A stretch of 64,000 bases of DNA from Hermodice carunculata. Taxonomy: Eukaryota; Annelida; Polychaeta; Eunicida; Amphinomidae. Both the position numbers and the translations under genes were made by a program. Below the pieces are notes generated by a model that was not told the DNA's origin, did not search any database, and saw only the letters and a program-made list of their open reading frames with translations. The stretch is from contig OZ026614.1 of NCBI GenBank assembly GCA_964020975.1, positions 1,054,501-1,118,500 of the forward strand. The letters are read 5' to 3'. Position 1 is the stretch's first letter. Every line of letters begins with the position of its first letter. Positions 1 to 13,482 of this stretch are shown here, piece by piece.

Positions 1-3000
1 GAGTCATTGGTATACTTGTTCGGTTAATAATAAGTCACTGGTGTGCTTGTTTGATGTACCATGAATTACTGGTACACTTGAGAGACGGCTATTTATGGGT
101 GACGTCAATGTGATAAAGTGATTACGATCTCCCGATTTTGAAGGAGGAAAAATCTCTACTTTCTCACATCACTACCGGCTACGCCTACACAGTCAGTCAC
201 TTCTCACAAGATATATCTACATCGTTCTAGAAATTTGTGCGGTGACCCGTTGTTTGCTTCACACACCAACATTTTTGTTTAGTTGGTGCATCAGTAAAGC
301 AGTGAGTGACTTAAGCCATTAGAATGTACATATCATAACAGTAACGTGTACATGAAGTGTGTGACAACGTTGTCTGACGTGTGGCAGGTGCCACGTGATA
401 CAGAACTTTAGCGATATCAGCCAGCGTAAAGCGCTCATCTCTACATTACAACGTAACACAGTGCCAATCACATGCTATTCGTACAGAAAACTTATATGTG
501 AGACCGATATCGCTGGTTCTAGATCCTGGCTACCACTAAAAACGGTGAAGGCCGAAGATGAGGAAACACATGGGATGCCCACAAACCTGTTGCTGGATAG
601 GCTACAGACAACGCTCAGTCGATGGCGGGGCCCTTCGTTGATTAAGACGGCGGGTTCCAATACAAAACATTTCTGTCACGTCTCTGCATTACTAGGAATT
701 CCAAAACAAATGGCAGTACCGAACCGCGGCTGATTGTTGGAAACATAACCTCAATCACAGGTGTAGGCCACCGAAATTAGCAGTATGTTTTAACTAAATG
801 GTGGCTATTAGTGCTCCCCATGCAATGAATGAGGAGTCACACTTTAGAATAGGAGATATGAAACACCCTTTGGCATGTACACTATAATACAATACGATAC
901 AGATTATATGAGCAATTCACCAGCGAACAGTGAATGTTTATCAATGAAAAACTCAGTCACGCAGGTTCTTCCATTTAGAATGACTCACTACATAAACACT
1001 TACCTCCAATTTTATTGTTTTACCAAATTTATGAAATGTGCAGCAACAACAATATTTACATGTCAAACATCTTTAAGCAACAAACAGACATGTGCTTTTT
1101 GCCTTAACCCCTTACATAAGCCAGAAGACCAGCTATTCTGTTACGAAGACATGCTAATATTAAACAGATTCCCTTCAGAGACCACAATCTATGGAAAGGT
1201 TGCATCCAAGCCCAGGGCCTCAAGGTAGATGGTCTTGGGCAAAACATTAAATACAATGGTATTTTGAGAACCGTATTATAAATCCTAATTATTCCACTTC
1301 AATCATCTAACTTAACCGGAGATTACGAGCAGTACTTACACAAAATCGTTACAAAGATTACGGTCCAGGATCAATGCAATCGTTTTTTTACTAAAAAAAC
1401 TAATCAATTGTTACTTTTGGTACTTAAGTCAAAATTTCTAAGTTTTTTCCGGATGATAAACAAGTTGATCTGTGCAATTATATGGTTATAGAGTGAAAAT
1501 TCGCTATTAATCATTTTCATGCAATTTTTATTGAATTTGAACGCAGAATTGTCACTACACAATATAATTTCGAAAGGAAAATGGTACTAGTTTCGGCAAA
1601 CCACTTTACAAAAATTGTGATATTAATTTTGGCTTATGTCAAAGTTTGGGCGAAGCATGCTTCTGCGTGCGAGGTCCGACATGAGTAGAAATACATTATA
1701 GGTCTGCTGTGTATTACGAAGTACGTAATGTGTACAGTCTAAACATGGGCTGTTTTGTAGCCACCAAACAGGTCCCGTGACAAACTCTCCATTTGCACAC
1801 TGTTAGCTCCAATATTTTAAGTCTTATAGTTTTCGTATACTTTGAACTATACATGCAAACGATGGAAATTTCAAGAGAAAAGGACAGCGACAAAGTTGGC
1901 TTATTACAATCAAAGAACGAGAATTATAGTTCACAATGTACATTTTCTAAAAGACACGAACTGCTGACTGTAATGTATATTATAAAGTACCGTGCTGCCA
2001 TATGACGGACACCTGTGCCCTAAAAACACCAGTTTTTTACCATTACGTTTATCCACTTCCATGCCACAGGTATACAGGCAGAGAAAAGTGGAGTACAGTC
2101 GAGTAAACGGCGTTGTGTATCGGCACAAAAGCTCAAAACGTACAAACACTCACATGAACTGCTTGTCACCGATACACAGATTTTAAAAAAATAACAAAAT
2201 CTAAATATGACTTGCTTTTGATCTTAACCAGTAAACAGAACTGCTGGGGTTGATTCATGGGTCGATCTTTTCAAAAAGACATATATTATTCATTGAAAAA
2301 TTACTTATTTGAAAAATTAGGCTCATGATAACAGTCTTACTGCCAGTACTGTGGCATTGAAAGCCCTAGAACTATTTTTGCCATGGTCTGCACAAAACCC
2401 ATCGATTGGTTTCATGAGAAGTTAATGCAAGCAAATCTTGAAATGTTCCAAAACATATCCCCTGTCCAAGATTGAAAAGCAAATGCAGCTTCCGGCTTGA
2501 ATGTGTCAGTCAAATGTGCGAACACATTTTTATGACATTCATGATTTTACGCCTGATTAGATAAAAACAGAAAAACAGAGTTCCTAGCAATTTGGATGGC
2601 TCTGAATAAAGGTATTAAATAATGATCATTACTGCAGCGCACAGTGTGCAAATGGATACATACTCCGTGCTACCTTATTGTCACCGTCACATTACCGTGC
2701 GACACCAGGTTCATACCTTTTAGGCTGGCGTGTGGGGCCCTCCCTTTCAGACAGCAAATACAACATTAATATGGTTCATTGACTAAATTATGTCTACATT
2801 GATTTTCACTTTTCTCCCCCATCAAAGATCATTCAATCCATGTTATGTGACGACGCACACTAAATTTCCATTAGCTCTCTCGCTCATCTGAGACCAAGGT
2901 GTCTTGGCCCTCCCTAGAGACTTTCCACAAAGCGGGACATTTCAGCAATCATTTAAAGGACAGATGAGGCAAATAAAATGCCAAAAGAATTAATATTATC

Positions 3001-3344
3001 ATTTTTACTTACATGGCATCTATTATAGTGACGACCACATTTTATTGTGAAGCAATATAAATGATTTATGGTTGCATCCAAGCATCTACGCTAAGGGTGA
3101 ATACAGGAATGTATGGTACGTTTAAACTTCACGTTTCAGATGCAGTTGAATACGTTGCAAAATATACGGTAAACATACATTAGCCAATATACTAACAATT
3201 GGTCCACACAAATGCAATCAGCCCTTTTTCCGACTTAAAATTTGGTTTCTCCATTGTATTTTAATTTTTGTGTTCCAGCACCTTGTAATAGCATGAATTT
3301 CCATTCTTGAAATAACTTATGATTTGCAAGAAGAAAATATTAGT
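1..3344. other. Non-coding, unrecognised sequence
   Basis: Only short, unconvincing open frames are present and I recognise no domain. If the channel gene reading is right, this is intronic sequence downstream of its S1 exon. I looked here on the minus strand for the S2-containing exon and did not find one. Confidence 0.5.
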
Positions 3345-4210
3345 GAACGAATCAAGACTAACAGGCGATCTACATCTGCACATTACCCCTGCAAATGGAC
3401 AATATATCTCTGCCTGACACCCTTCTCTAGCAGACGATTTACCTCTGCCTGACACACTTCTCTAGCAGACGATTTACCTCTCCCTGACACCCTTCTGTGG
3501 CAGACGATTTACATCTCCCTGACACCCTCTCTGGCAGACGATTTACATTTCACTGACCCCCTTCTCTGGCAGACGATTTACCTCTCCCTGACACGCTTCC
3601 CTAGCAGACGATTTACCTTTCCCCGACACCCTTCCCTAGCAGACGATTTACCTTTCCTTGACACCTTTCCCTAGCAGACGATTTACCTTTCCCTGACACC
3701 CTTCCCTAGCAGACGATTTACCTTTCCCTGACACCCTTCTCTCGCAGACGATTTACCTCTGCCTGACACCTTTCTCTAGCAGACGATGTAAGTCTGCCAT
3801 ACATCTTTGTCCAGCGGACGATGTACATCCGCCGGACACCCATCTCCGGTAGCCGATCTACGTCTGTCCGACACCCACCTGTAGCAGACGATCTATGTCT
3901 GCCCGACAGCCATCTCTAGAGATAGAGACCTACGTCTGCCCGACACCCATCTCTAGCAGACGATCTACGTCTGCCCGACACCTATCTCTGCCAGACGATC
4001 TACGTCCTTCCGGCACCCACTTTAGCAGATGATCTACGTTTGTCCTACACCGTTTTTTAACAGGCGATCTACGTCAGCACGACACCATTCTGTCCTAGAC
4101 GCTCTACCCTCTGCCTGGCACCCATCTCTAGCAGATGAGCCACGTCTGCCCGATACCCATCTCTGACAGACGACTTACGTCTGCACAAAACCCTATTCTA
4201 AGTCTGTCTG
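3345..4210. repeat. Minisatellite, 35-bp unit, about 24 copies
   Basis: The unit contains GCAGACGATTTACCTCT followed by CCTGACACCCTTCTCTA. Consecutive GCAGACGAT starts at 3,429 and 3,464 give the 35-bp period. Copies in the middle (3,430-3,780) are regular. Copies after about 3,790 drift (CTACGTCTGCCCGACACCCA type) and show small length changes, so the array has an old, degenerate right half. It does not code. Confidence 0.9.
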
Positions 4211-5407
<1,197 letters not shown>

Positions 5408-5766
5408 TAGATTCGAGCAAAAGTCATCTTCTTTGTTTTCCATTTTTCATCTCTAAGCACAAAAAAGACTTAACTATGGCCAAAATATTCCTAAAAGTCT
5501 ATCCATAACTTTTGCCACGATGGTCCAATCTGTCTAACCACGTATTCTTTTATTTTTACATTGTTAGTTTTTCTTGCCTTTAGCTACAATGATCCAAGTG
5601 ATCCTATATTGTACAATCATCCCTTTTTCTTGTCTATAGCCACAATGTTTCAATGGATCTATCCATATTATTTTGCTTTGTAGAAAAGTCTTTTGAAAAA
5701 AAGATTCGAGTAACAAGAGAAACCAAGGTTTGTCCAAGAAAGAGATTGGACAGAACAGTGACGTAC

Positions 5767-5828
5767 CTTGAAGCATCTATAAGATATATGACGAGCGAGC
5801 CAATGCTGAGAAGACAGGACAGCGACAC
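5767..5828 (-). CDS. KCNMA1/slo-like: BK channel (Slo1-type), second coding exon: S1 helix
   Basis: This is a 62-bp exon. A pyrimidine-rich tract ending TTATTGTAG precedes it and a GTACGT donor follows it. Joined in phase 0 to the exon ending GRIL, it reads VSLSC, then LLSIGSLVIYLIDAS, then the first two bases of an AGN codon. This aligns without gaps to the S1 segment of Slo1 (human LSIGALVIYFIDSS after GRVLVVLVF), and the following residue in fly Slo is also Ser. The exon has no ATG of its own; the stretch looks open further only because the intron happens to continue without a stop. The first five residues (VSLSC) are less hydrophobic than the usual VVLVF, a hint of a paralogue or a fast-evolving lineage. 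The next exon (S1-S2 loop, S2) was not found in the remaining 5.7 kb and probably lies outside the window. Confidence 0.85.
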
Positions 5829-5837
5829 CTACAATAA

Positions 5838-6553
5838 CAGAAAAGAACTGTTGACCGATAACCTGAAATAAAATGGCAGGAAAATCATGTCTCGGCAGGT
5901 TTGAGTGATACATGTTAATAAACGCGATATTCCCTTCAGCCATGAGTGGTACCAGCCCAAGTAAGGGGCTTCTTGCCATTGTGCTTCTAAAATAGCAACA
6001 ACTCGCGCCAGGATGCCATAGGTCAATTCTTTTACCACGTAAATCTTATTGTAACTTTGAAATAATATGACTTTTTTCAATTCTATTCCTAAATCATGTC
6101 ATATTTAACATTGGGCGTTCCTGAACAGGAAGGGAGAGGTTACATGGGATGCTCAGAGTCTATGTTTCCTGATCTGAAAACTTTCAATTATTGTCTTCGA
6201 TGATACTTCCTCAATGCTATCAAAGTCGTGGAATGGATGTATAAATGCAACGGAACATTGACATTCTGTGAAGTAGAATTTTTAAAACTGATATCGCAGT
6301 TTCAGTCTTATTGAACAAACATCGTTTAGCATTTTAAAACAACACACACATAGATTATGTAGTCTTAGAAACTTTTTGTGAGCTTGAACGCAGAATTTTA
6401 CCGGTATTTGCTTTTCATAGAAAAAAACCCTGTCGTTAATTATGCAAGCCCAATGTTTACGGAAAGTGAAATTGGCCAATCTTACAAGGTCTCAAATCGC
6501 CATTTTCCAAACGTATGCCTCAAATTGGATGATCGCAGTTAATATCAAATTTC
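5838..6553. other. Intronic, unrecognised sequence
   Basis: Apart from the polypyrimidine tract beside the exon 2 acceptor at its left edge (minus strand), nothing is recognised. Confidence 0.5.
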
Positions 6554-6556
6554 TGT

Positions 6557-6631
<75 letters not shown>

Positions 6632-6665
6632 CTTACTTATTTATTTATTTATGTATTTATTTATT
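6554..6665. repeat. Microsatellite (TTTA)n
   Basis: About 27 TTTA units with a few point variants (TTAC, TGTA) near the right end. The sequence before it lacks the LINE 3' tail that precedes the similar array at 45.3 kb, so its origin is not shown. Confidence 0.95.
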
Positions 6666-6777
6666 AAAATGTATTCATCATTCGTCTGTGGATTTGCTGG
6701 TTTATTTGCTTACATGTTCTTGGCAAAAGTGGTATCCTGCAAACATCTCTTACGAGGCTAATGAAAAACACAATTGG

Positions 6778-7105
6778 TGGTACGGCGCTCATACTGTCCA
6801 CAACGCTGGGTCTGTATGTGGTACGGCGCTCATACTGTCAACAATGCTGGGTCTATGTGGTACGGCGCTCATACTGTCCACAATGCTGGGTCTGTATGTG
6901 GTAAGGCGCTCATACTGTCCACAATGCTGGGTCTGTATGTGGTAAGGCGCTCATACTGTCCACAATGCTGGGTCTGTATGTGGTAAGGCGCTCATACTGT
7001 CCACAATGCTGGGTCTGTATGTGGTAAGGCGCTCATACTGTCCACAATGCTGGGTCTGCATGTGGTAAGGCGCTCAAACTGTCAACATAGCTGGGTCTGC
7101 AGTGC
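6778..7105. repeat. Minisatellite, 41-bp unit, 8 copies
   Basis: Units start GGTACGGCGCTCATACTGTC and end GCTGGGTCTGTATGT. Starts at 6,781 and 6,822 give the period, and one copy is 39 bp. The first three copies have GGTACGG and the rest GGTAAGG, so a single variant has spread through the right half. Three overlapping open frames across it are a by-product of the repeat. Confidence 0.92.
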
Positions 7106-7660
7106 GGGGCTTATACTGTCGACAGCACCGCGCCTGGCATCTGGCCAAAATCTCAGGCTATAATGTACTGTCACTCTATTCTTAGGAAAGAAAACTCTTG
7201 CTGAAAGGCATTCAAGTTTGAGTGGGTATACTAGCGTGTCTGAACTGCGCGATATATCATGCTGCATTGTTATACATCCGAATTCGGCATAAAATCGATT
7301 TACAGGAAGGCAAATTTCTTAATATGTGAAGCTCACGAACCATTCATCCTCTTTCAGTTTGGTAAATTAACCACCGTGGGGACGCGCCTTGGGTGGTGGG
7401 TCTCTGCCAAGTTTGTTCAACATATCATGGGTAGTGGCCAGTGGGTCAACACAGGTCATAAACTACGTGGAGACTGTTAGGATAAAATACAGGCCAGGCA
7501 TAGCATGGGCATAAAAACGGTCATCGCTAATAGGCGTGCAAATAGAGATACCTTTGCTTAATATGAACTACCATGAGTAAGTGGGCGTTTGTACCCAAAC
7601 AGTCTTCCTTTCCCTCCTTTTGTACCGCTCATTTACACGTACAAGCTTTATATTTAACAG
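7106..7660. other. Intronic, unrecognised sequence
   Basis: Nothing is recognised apart from short chance open frames. Confidence 0.5.
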
Positions 7661-7704
<44 letters not shown>

Positions 7705-7740
7705 ATGTGCTCGCGTGCGTGCGTGCGTGCGTGCATGTGT
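7661..7740. repeat. Microsatellite (CA)n followed by (GCGT)n
   Basis: About 20 CA units, a short unique stretch, then a GCGTGCGTGCGT run. Confidence 0.92.
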
Positions 7741-8324
7741 GTCACACAAAAGCCTGAAGAAAAAAACATAAAATAAGACCATACGGCGACAACGGATCTT
7801 CATGTTGGCATTGAAGAACAGACGCCAGAAATGTTTGACAATTGCCGAGTTTGGACAACACCTGTAGACAACGAGTTAAGTGAAAGATGGAAATGACTGA
7901 AGAAAACGTAATACGTGAAGCACTAACACTTCTGACTGCTGCCAATCTACTTGATGGTAAACAGTCTGGAGGGGTAACTTTAGAGTCCCAACGGAAAGGC
8001 GTGCTTGAAGAAGGATCCTAAATGGCCACACAATTGTCCACATGACGGTATTCATGGTTGCTGATCACACACATTGTCTCCTATACCAGTCTATATCTTA
8101 GGATCAAGACCCGTTTCATCCCGTCCCATCACAACCCAGCCTATCCCACCCTGTACCTGATGATCCACCCATCCCATCCTATCCCATCCCACCCTTTATC
8201 TGACCATCCAAACCCGTCCCATCATAACGCAAGCCACCCTTTCTTTCAAAACATGAATGTCTATCGATTGAAATTATTTCTGGGAATCTCCGTGCATGTA
8301 CAAAATTTCCAAAGACCAAGTTTA
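7741..8324. other. Intronic sequence with an imperfect CCCATC-rich tract
   Basis: Between about 8,113 and 8,225 the words CCCATCC and CCCATCA recur irregularly, a decayed pyrimidine-rich simple repeat. The rest is unrecognised. Confidence 0.5.
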
Positions 8325-10860
8325 ACAAGTTTATTGCAACCATGGTCAGTACAACAGTGTCTAAGTTCCGATGCCATAACAATTGAAAAAATATGCCCGG
8401 CATTCAAAAATTAAAAAACAGATGGCTGTGGGTAGATGAGAGTTGCACAAGGCGAATTAAAATGTAAGTAAACAAGAACACGAAACATCAATTTCATTGC
8501 GCTCATAAGACATCAAGATCAGTCGAAAGCAAAATATCTGATAAAACATTCAATGATAAGCAGATCACTGATCAAAAGTTTCGACGTGATCAAGATGAAT
8601 TGCATGCATCTCTTTTTTTTAAAGTAAACAGGGATCGCGCATCCCGGACATGCTGAGGAAGATCATTCCAAAGCGTGGTGCCAATGAAGGAGAGAGTTTT
8701 TTGGGAAGGCCTTACATGGAAAAATTTTGAGGAAGTGGACGCTCTTGTATGATCCAAATGGACCTCAGTCACTGGAGTAAAGATATTTTGTAAATAAGGT
8801 TGGACTACATCAATTTAGTAACTATTTTGCAAAGATAAACACAGAGATTGTAGAACAATCTCTGTTTGACACTCATCCATTTTAGGGTCCTCAACATGTC
8901 TAAAATGTATGTCCCAGGGTGACATTGTGATATTGTTCTCATTGCCCCGTTCCGTAGCCCCTGGAGGCGTACAATATCATTTTCTTCAGATTGCTAATCC
9001 TGACTGTGCCACAGTTAGCAAAATAAGGTATCACCAAAGTGTTGTACAGGGTAATTTTGGAGTTTGTATAAAAGACAATTTGCAGCTCTGCTTAACACAC
9101 CAAGAGCTCTCTTTATTTTGGTAACAACCTTATCAACCTACTTTTCAAATTTCACTTCCCCATCAATCGTTACACCCAAGTACTTACAAGCTTCTGACTT
9201 GGATATAGCTCGATCAGTGAGTGATAGAGCAAGAAGGCTGGTTTGATGGAATTTCTCCTTTGACTGCTGCAAATCCGCATATATGCTGTTTTTCACGATG
9301 TAGAGATTTAATTCATTTACATGCAACCAGTCAGCTATTTGAATCAGCTCTTGTTGTAATACAGCGGAGCCAGCATCTTTAGATTTGTTTGCATAATAAA
9401 ACAGAGTGTCGTCCATGTAAGTTGACTTTAGATTTTTTGAGAGAGATACTGAGACCATTTAAGTAGAGAATAAACAAGAAGGCACCAAGAATTGACCCTT
9501 AGAGACGCCAATACTGAATTACTGGGTTGGGACAAGTTCCATTTATACAAGCAATCTGCGTCCTTTCAGAAAGATTACTCTTGAACTAATTCAAATTTGT
9601 CCTTTTGAATTCATTATGTTCAAACTTTGCAAGAAGAATATTGTGATTACCTGTGTCGATAGTTTTTTTTTTCAAATCTAAGGTAACAAGGCCAGTAATG
9701 TTTCCAAAGTGAATTTCATCAAAAACGGATCCAGTTAATCTTTGAAGACTAGTCTGTGTTGTGTGTTTTGGACGGAAAACCTGATTTTTCCAGGCATTTT
9801 TTTTTATGTTCAGAGCAATATCTGTAGACCTGAACAATGTTTCTGGAATTTTCGAGATTACTGGAAGGATGGAGTTTGGTCTGTAGCTTCCAGGGTCAGT
9901 TCTGCGAACTTCCTTGAAGATGGCTGAAACTCTCGCAAAGTTCCACTCATCAAGCACAATTACTGTTTTGAAGGATTTATTGACTATAAAAGCTAGGCTA
10001 TTTGATATAGCTGGCCAAGCAACTTTGGGAGGTATGGATTAGCTACTGTCCAGACCTGTTGCTTTGTTTTGTGGTATTTTTGCCAAATGTTTTATACCAT
10101 CATGTTCAGAGACACTGCTGAAAGACAAATGTCCAGGAGAATGTGGCAAGCTCCAAGCGGTAGTCAATGGCTAACCTGGTGGAGCTTGGAATTTGGTTAG
10201 AGAAATGAGTGCCAATTTCAATAAATAATTTATTGATTTCATTGGCAATTTCAGATAATTAATTGATCAATGAATTTATCATAAATATTAAAGAAAGTAA
10301 TACCATTTTGTGAACATTTGGGCCAGAGATCTTAGAGCACACGCCATATTTCCTTATTATTGCCTTTGTTATCATTGACTGATGAGGAATAGGCAGACCA
10401 AGGATGTAACTCTAGTCCTCATTTTTTTGTAATTTGACCAATCAACAGTATTACTGGATGCAATTGCTCTTGAGTGCAATTGATCCCGAGGAGATTTAGC
10501 TGTTTCCATCTCTTTAGTATACCAACGGATTTTGGCTTTGGGGGCTCTATTTTTGTTTTCTTGGCGGGGGGGGGGGGGGCGTTTTTCAACAACATCAGTG
10601 AAAAGCAATTTTCAAGCTAGCCAAACATTAAAGCTATTAAAGCGATAGTATGCCACGATAAAATGTGTACATCTGCTGACAAAATCAACAGTATTCAATC
10701 TCTTTAAATTCATAGAAGTCACATAGCAATGATTGGCTCTGTTTGGAATAGAATCAAGAACTATAAAGTTTAACGGGTGGTCAGCAACTAAAACGGCTCC
10801 AACTTCAGATATAGAATTTTTTAATGTTTGCTATAATAAAACCTATTTTGTTGAAGATGA
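8325..10860 (-). mobile_element. Decayed LINE (Jockey/CR1-like), EN end to 3' end
   Basis: Read on the minus strand from about 10,860 down, the order is: the endonuclease C-terminal motif (VADHPLNF, about 10,775); an EN-RT linker with the usual basic region (AKIRWYTKEMETAKS, about 10,520); RT blocks 1-2 (WNFARVSAIFK, then SYRPNSILPVISKI, about 9,870-9,950); the catalytic YMDD box in YMDDTLFYY (about 9,410); a KYLGVTIDG block (about 9,170); and the characteristic C-terminal FIGTTLWNDLPQHVRDARSL (about 8,640-8,700). A CAATAAAC motif near 8,325 probably marks the 3' end. The blocks lie in several frames with stops between them, so the copy is dead. Most of the EN domain and any ORF1 are missing, which is ordinary 5' truncation. 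The element is in the same orientation as the host channel gene. Confidence 0.88.
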
Positions 10861-10948
10861 ATCTGTAATCCTCGTGGGACTTTGATTGTTTAAATACGGT
10901 CACATGTCGGAAATCAAATCATTGAGTTTGTGCGCTGTGCGAACTCAA

Positions 10949-11090
10949 ATGGATATGACAGTCTGCCCCACAGGAACATCCGAAAAACGCCCTCATATTG
11001 ATATGACAATCTACTTCACAAGAACATCCGATAAACGACATCGTATGGATATGACAATCTATTTCACTTGAACATCCGAACAAGAGGGCT
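10949..11090. repeat. Minisatellite, 48-bp unit, left part (3 copies)
   Basis: Three copies of ATGGATATGACAATCTACTT plus CAC.AGAACATCCGAAAAACG. The same unit resumes at about 12,061 after a 960-bp insertion. Confidence 0.8.
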
Positions 11091-12052
11091 GTTTACACAG
11101 CCAATGGTCAGCTGACCTAGGGATTCATCCCAGTTGTGATTCTGTGAACTTGGGATACGATCAATGTCACCCATGTACTGAGTAATAAGAATACTAGCGT
11201 GCAACATCAAGGTCCATCACGAAAAAAAAAAAATTAAAAATGACTGGAGCATGACCATTTGCACAAAATAGGTAGATACCTATCAAAGGTACATCCCTAC
11301 CAAGTTTTTCATAAAGCTGGCCAAAATCATTTAAGTTACCACCATTAAATGAAATTCCCATGTTAAACTTTCCAAATGAAACTTTCTTGAAGATAACCCC
11401 CCCCCCCCCGCCACAAAATAAAGAAAATTAAAAAATCACTGGAGCATGACATTTCAATAAACTTGGTCGACCCACCCAAAGTACATTGCCACTAAGTTTG
11501 AAGTCAATCTGACTGAGAGTTTCTTCTCAAAAGTGTACAATGTGAATAAGCATTAGAATACCCATTGACTTGCATAGTAATCAATAGGAAAGGTGCATTT
11601 ACCGATAAGTACCCGAAATGAAAAAATCGTTAAAAATTAAAAATCCACAGTAGTGCTACCTACTGAACAGTATTGTTTGACCCTTTCCCAGGGAGCATAT
11701 TCTCCAAGTTTCAGCTTAATGTGAGAGATGGTTTTGGAAATAGCGAAAACACGCACCAAAAAAAAAAAAAAAAAATCCAAAATAGAATAGAATTGCTGCG
11801 CTACCTGGTGAACAACTTAAGAAATAGGAATCTCTAGGAATGTTCCTGCGTAATATCAAAGCAATTGTGTGAGCGCTTTTAAAGAAGATTTCTTTAAGGT
11901 TTGCCACCAAAAAAAAAAATAAAAATCCATAAAAAATCTAAAAACACTCGAGCACGAAACAAACGACAAACCTGGTAGAAACCTACCCAAGGTACATTGG
12001 ACGACAGACCATCCTATAAGCTCAGCTGACTGATAGGTCAGTTGAGCTAAAA
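11091..12052. mobile_element. Non-autonomous hairpin/core-repeat element inserted in a minisatellite
   Basis: It starts with CAAGAGG directly followed by a short hairpin (GGCTG/CAGCC, 11,097-11,112) and a perfect 12-bp palindrome (GGTCAGCTGACC, 11,116-11,127). It then holds about five diverged units of 140-220 bp. Each unit opens with an A-rich or C-rich run and continues with related phrases such as GGAGCATGACC, AAGGTACATTGCC and CCAAGTTTGAAGTC. It ends in a 12-bp-stem hairpin (12,019-12,048) followed by CTAA. The flanking 48-bp minisatellite on both sides defines its limits. There is no coding capacity. The layout resembles Helitron-like or 'pearl'-type elements known from bivalves; that class is inference. 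Confidence 0.6.
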
Positions 12053-12060
12053 ACGACCGT

Positions 12061-12160
12061 AAATGGATGTCGCAATCTAACTCACATGAGCATCCAAAAA
12101 GCAATATCAAATAGATAGGACAATCTGTTTCATTAGTTCATCCTAAAAACAAGCAGCAGC
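12061..12160. repeat. Minisatellite, 48-bp unit, right part (about 2 copies)
   Basis: AAATGGATGTCGCAATCTAA and AGATAGGACAATCTGTTTCA begin two diverged copies of the unit seen at 10,949-11,090. They show that the array was split by the element in between. Confidence 0.65.
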
Positions 12161-12285
12161 GAACGTTTTGATCTACCTCGGTAGTACATTCCAAGACCAG
12201 GCAGCACTGAAGATGACAATCTACCTGGCTGTCACATGCTAAAAGACAGCTACAAATCCTACTGTATTTATACTAGAGCTGTGCC

Positions 12286-13222
12286 ATGCTGTCTGGTTTC
12301 CTCCGCGGTATTAATACCAGAGGTATGTGGTGCTGTCCACTCTTCTCCACGGTACTTATACCACAGGTATATCGCGCTGTCCAGTCTCCCGCACGATACT
12401 TATACCGAAATATGTGGTACTTATACCACAGATATGTGGCGCTATCCAGTCTCCCGCACGATACTTATACCGAAGTATGTGGTACTTATACCTCAGGTAT
12501 GTGGCGCTATCCAGTCTCCCGCACGATACTTATACCGAAGTATGTGGTACTTAGACCCGAGGTATGTGGCGCTATCCAGTCTCCCGCACGATACTTATAC
12601 CGAAGTATGTGGTACTTAGACCCGAGGTATGTGGCGCTATCCAGTCTCCCGCACGATACTTATACCGAAATATGTGGTACTTATACCACAGATATGTGGC
12701 GCTATCCAGTCTCCCGCACGATACTTATACCGAAGTATGTGGTACTTATACCACAGGTATGTGGCGCTATCCAGTCTCCCGCACGATACTTATACCGAAG
12801 TATGTGGTACTTATACCACAGATATGTGGCGCTATCCAGTCTCCCGCACGATACTTATACCGAAGTATGTGGTACTTAGACCCGAGGTATGTGGCGCTAT
12901 GCAGTCTCCCGCACGATACTTATACCGAAATATGTGGTATTTATACCACAGGTATGTGGCGCTATCCAGTCTCCCGCACGATACTTATACCGAGGTATGT
13001 GGTACTTATACCACAGATATGTGGCGCTATCCAGTCTCCCGCACGATACTTATACCGAAGTATGTGGTACTTAGACCCGAGGTATGTGGTGCTATCCAGT
13101 CTCCCGCACGATACTTATACCGAAATATGTGGTACTTATACCACAGGTAAGTGGCGCTATCCAGTCTCCCGCACGATACTTATACCGAAGTATGTGGTAC
13201 TTAGACCCGAGGTATGTGGTCC
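12286..13222. repeat. Minisatellite, 65-bp unit, about 14 copies
   Basis: The unit is made of GGTATGTGGCGCTATCCAGT, CTCCCGCACGATACTTATAC and CGAAGTATGTGGTACTTATA plus CCACA. Two alternating variants occur, one ending TTATACCACAG and one ending TTAGACCCGAG. In the first, TGTGGTA-CTTA-TACCACA forms a 7-bp hairpin in every copy. Many overlapping plus-strand frames stay open, but this is a repeat, not a gene. The array ends in the palindrome at 13,212-13,273. Confidence 0.93.
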
Positions 13223-13273
13223 TGTCCAGCCTCCTTTACATATATGTAAAGGAGGCTGGACAGCACCACATAC
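13212..13273. repeat. Large palindrome (42-bp perfect core, 62 bp with one mismatch pair)
   Basis: CTGTCCAGCCTCCTTTACAT and its exact reverse complement abut around the centre ATAT (13,222-13,263). The arms continue as GTATGTGGT and ACCACATAC with one mismatched pair. The left arm is a partial unit of the adjoining 65-bp minisatellite, so the palindrome is an inverted duplication of the array's last unit. It could extrude as a cruciform. Confidence 0.95.
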
Positions 13274-13369
13274 AATCATGACACAGCTCTTAGCAAAACC
13301 ATCACATAAAAGGCCTTGCAATGACACAAGCTGACGTCTATGACAGCAAGCCAACAGGCAGGATCCTGA

Positions 13370-13482
13370 TGCTACCACCCCAACCTCACTCTCTGACGCC
13401 ACCACCCCAACCCCACATTCTGACGCCACCCCCCCCCCCCCAACCTCACATCCTGACGCCACCACCCCAACCTCACATTCTC
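13370..13482. repeat. Short minisatellite, about 26-bp unit, 4 copies
   Basis: Copies of CACCCCAACCTCACATTCTG followed by ACGCCAC, one of them containing a run of about 13 C residues. Confidence 0.85.

Noticed and set aside
5564-5979. Overlapping small minus-strand ORFs of 64-103 codons as independent genes
   Set aside because: Only the 62-bp piece between a clear acceptor and donor has homology (Slo S1); the rest is intron read-through.
6554-6665. (TTTA)n as another LINE tail
   Set aside because: The bases before it do not match the GTAAAGGGG tail found at the other copies.
12286-13334. Overlapping plus-strand open frames of 173-256 codons
   Set aside because: They are frames of the 65-bp minisatellite (65 is not a multiple of 3), so the same DNA is read in all frames.
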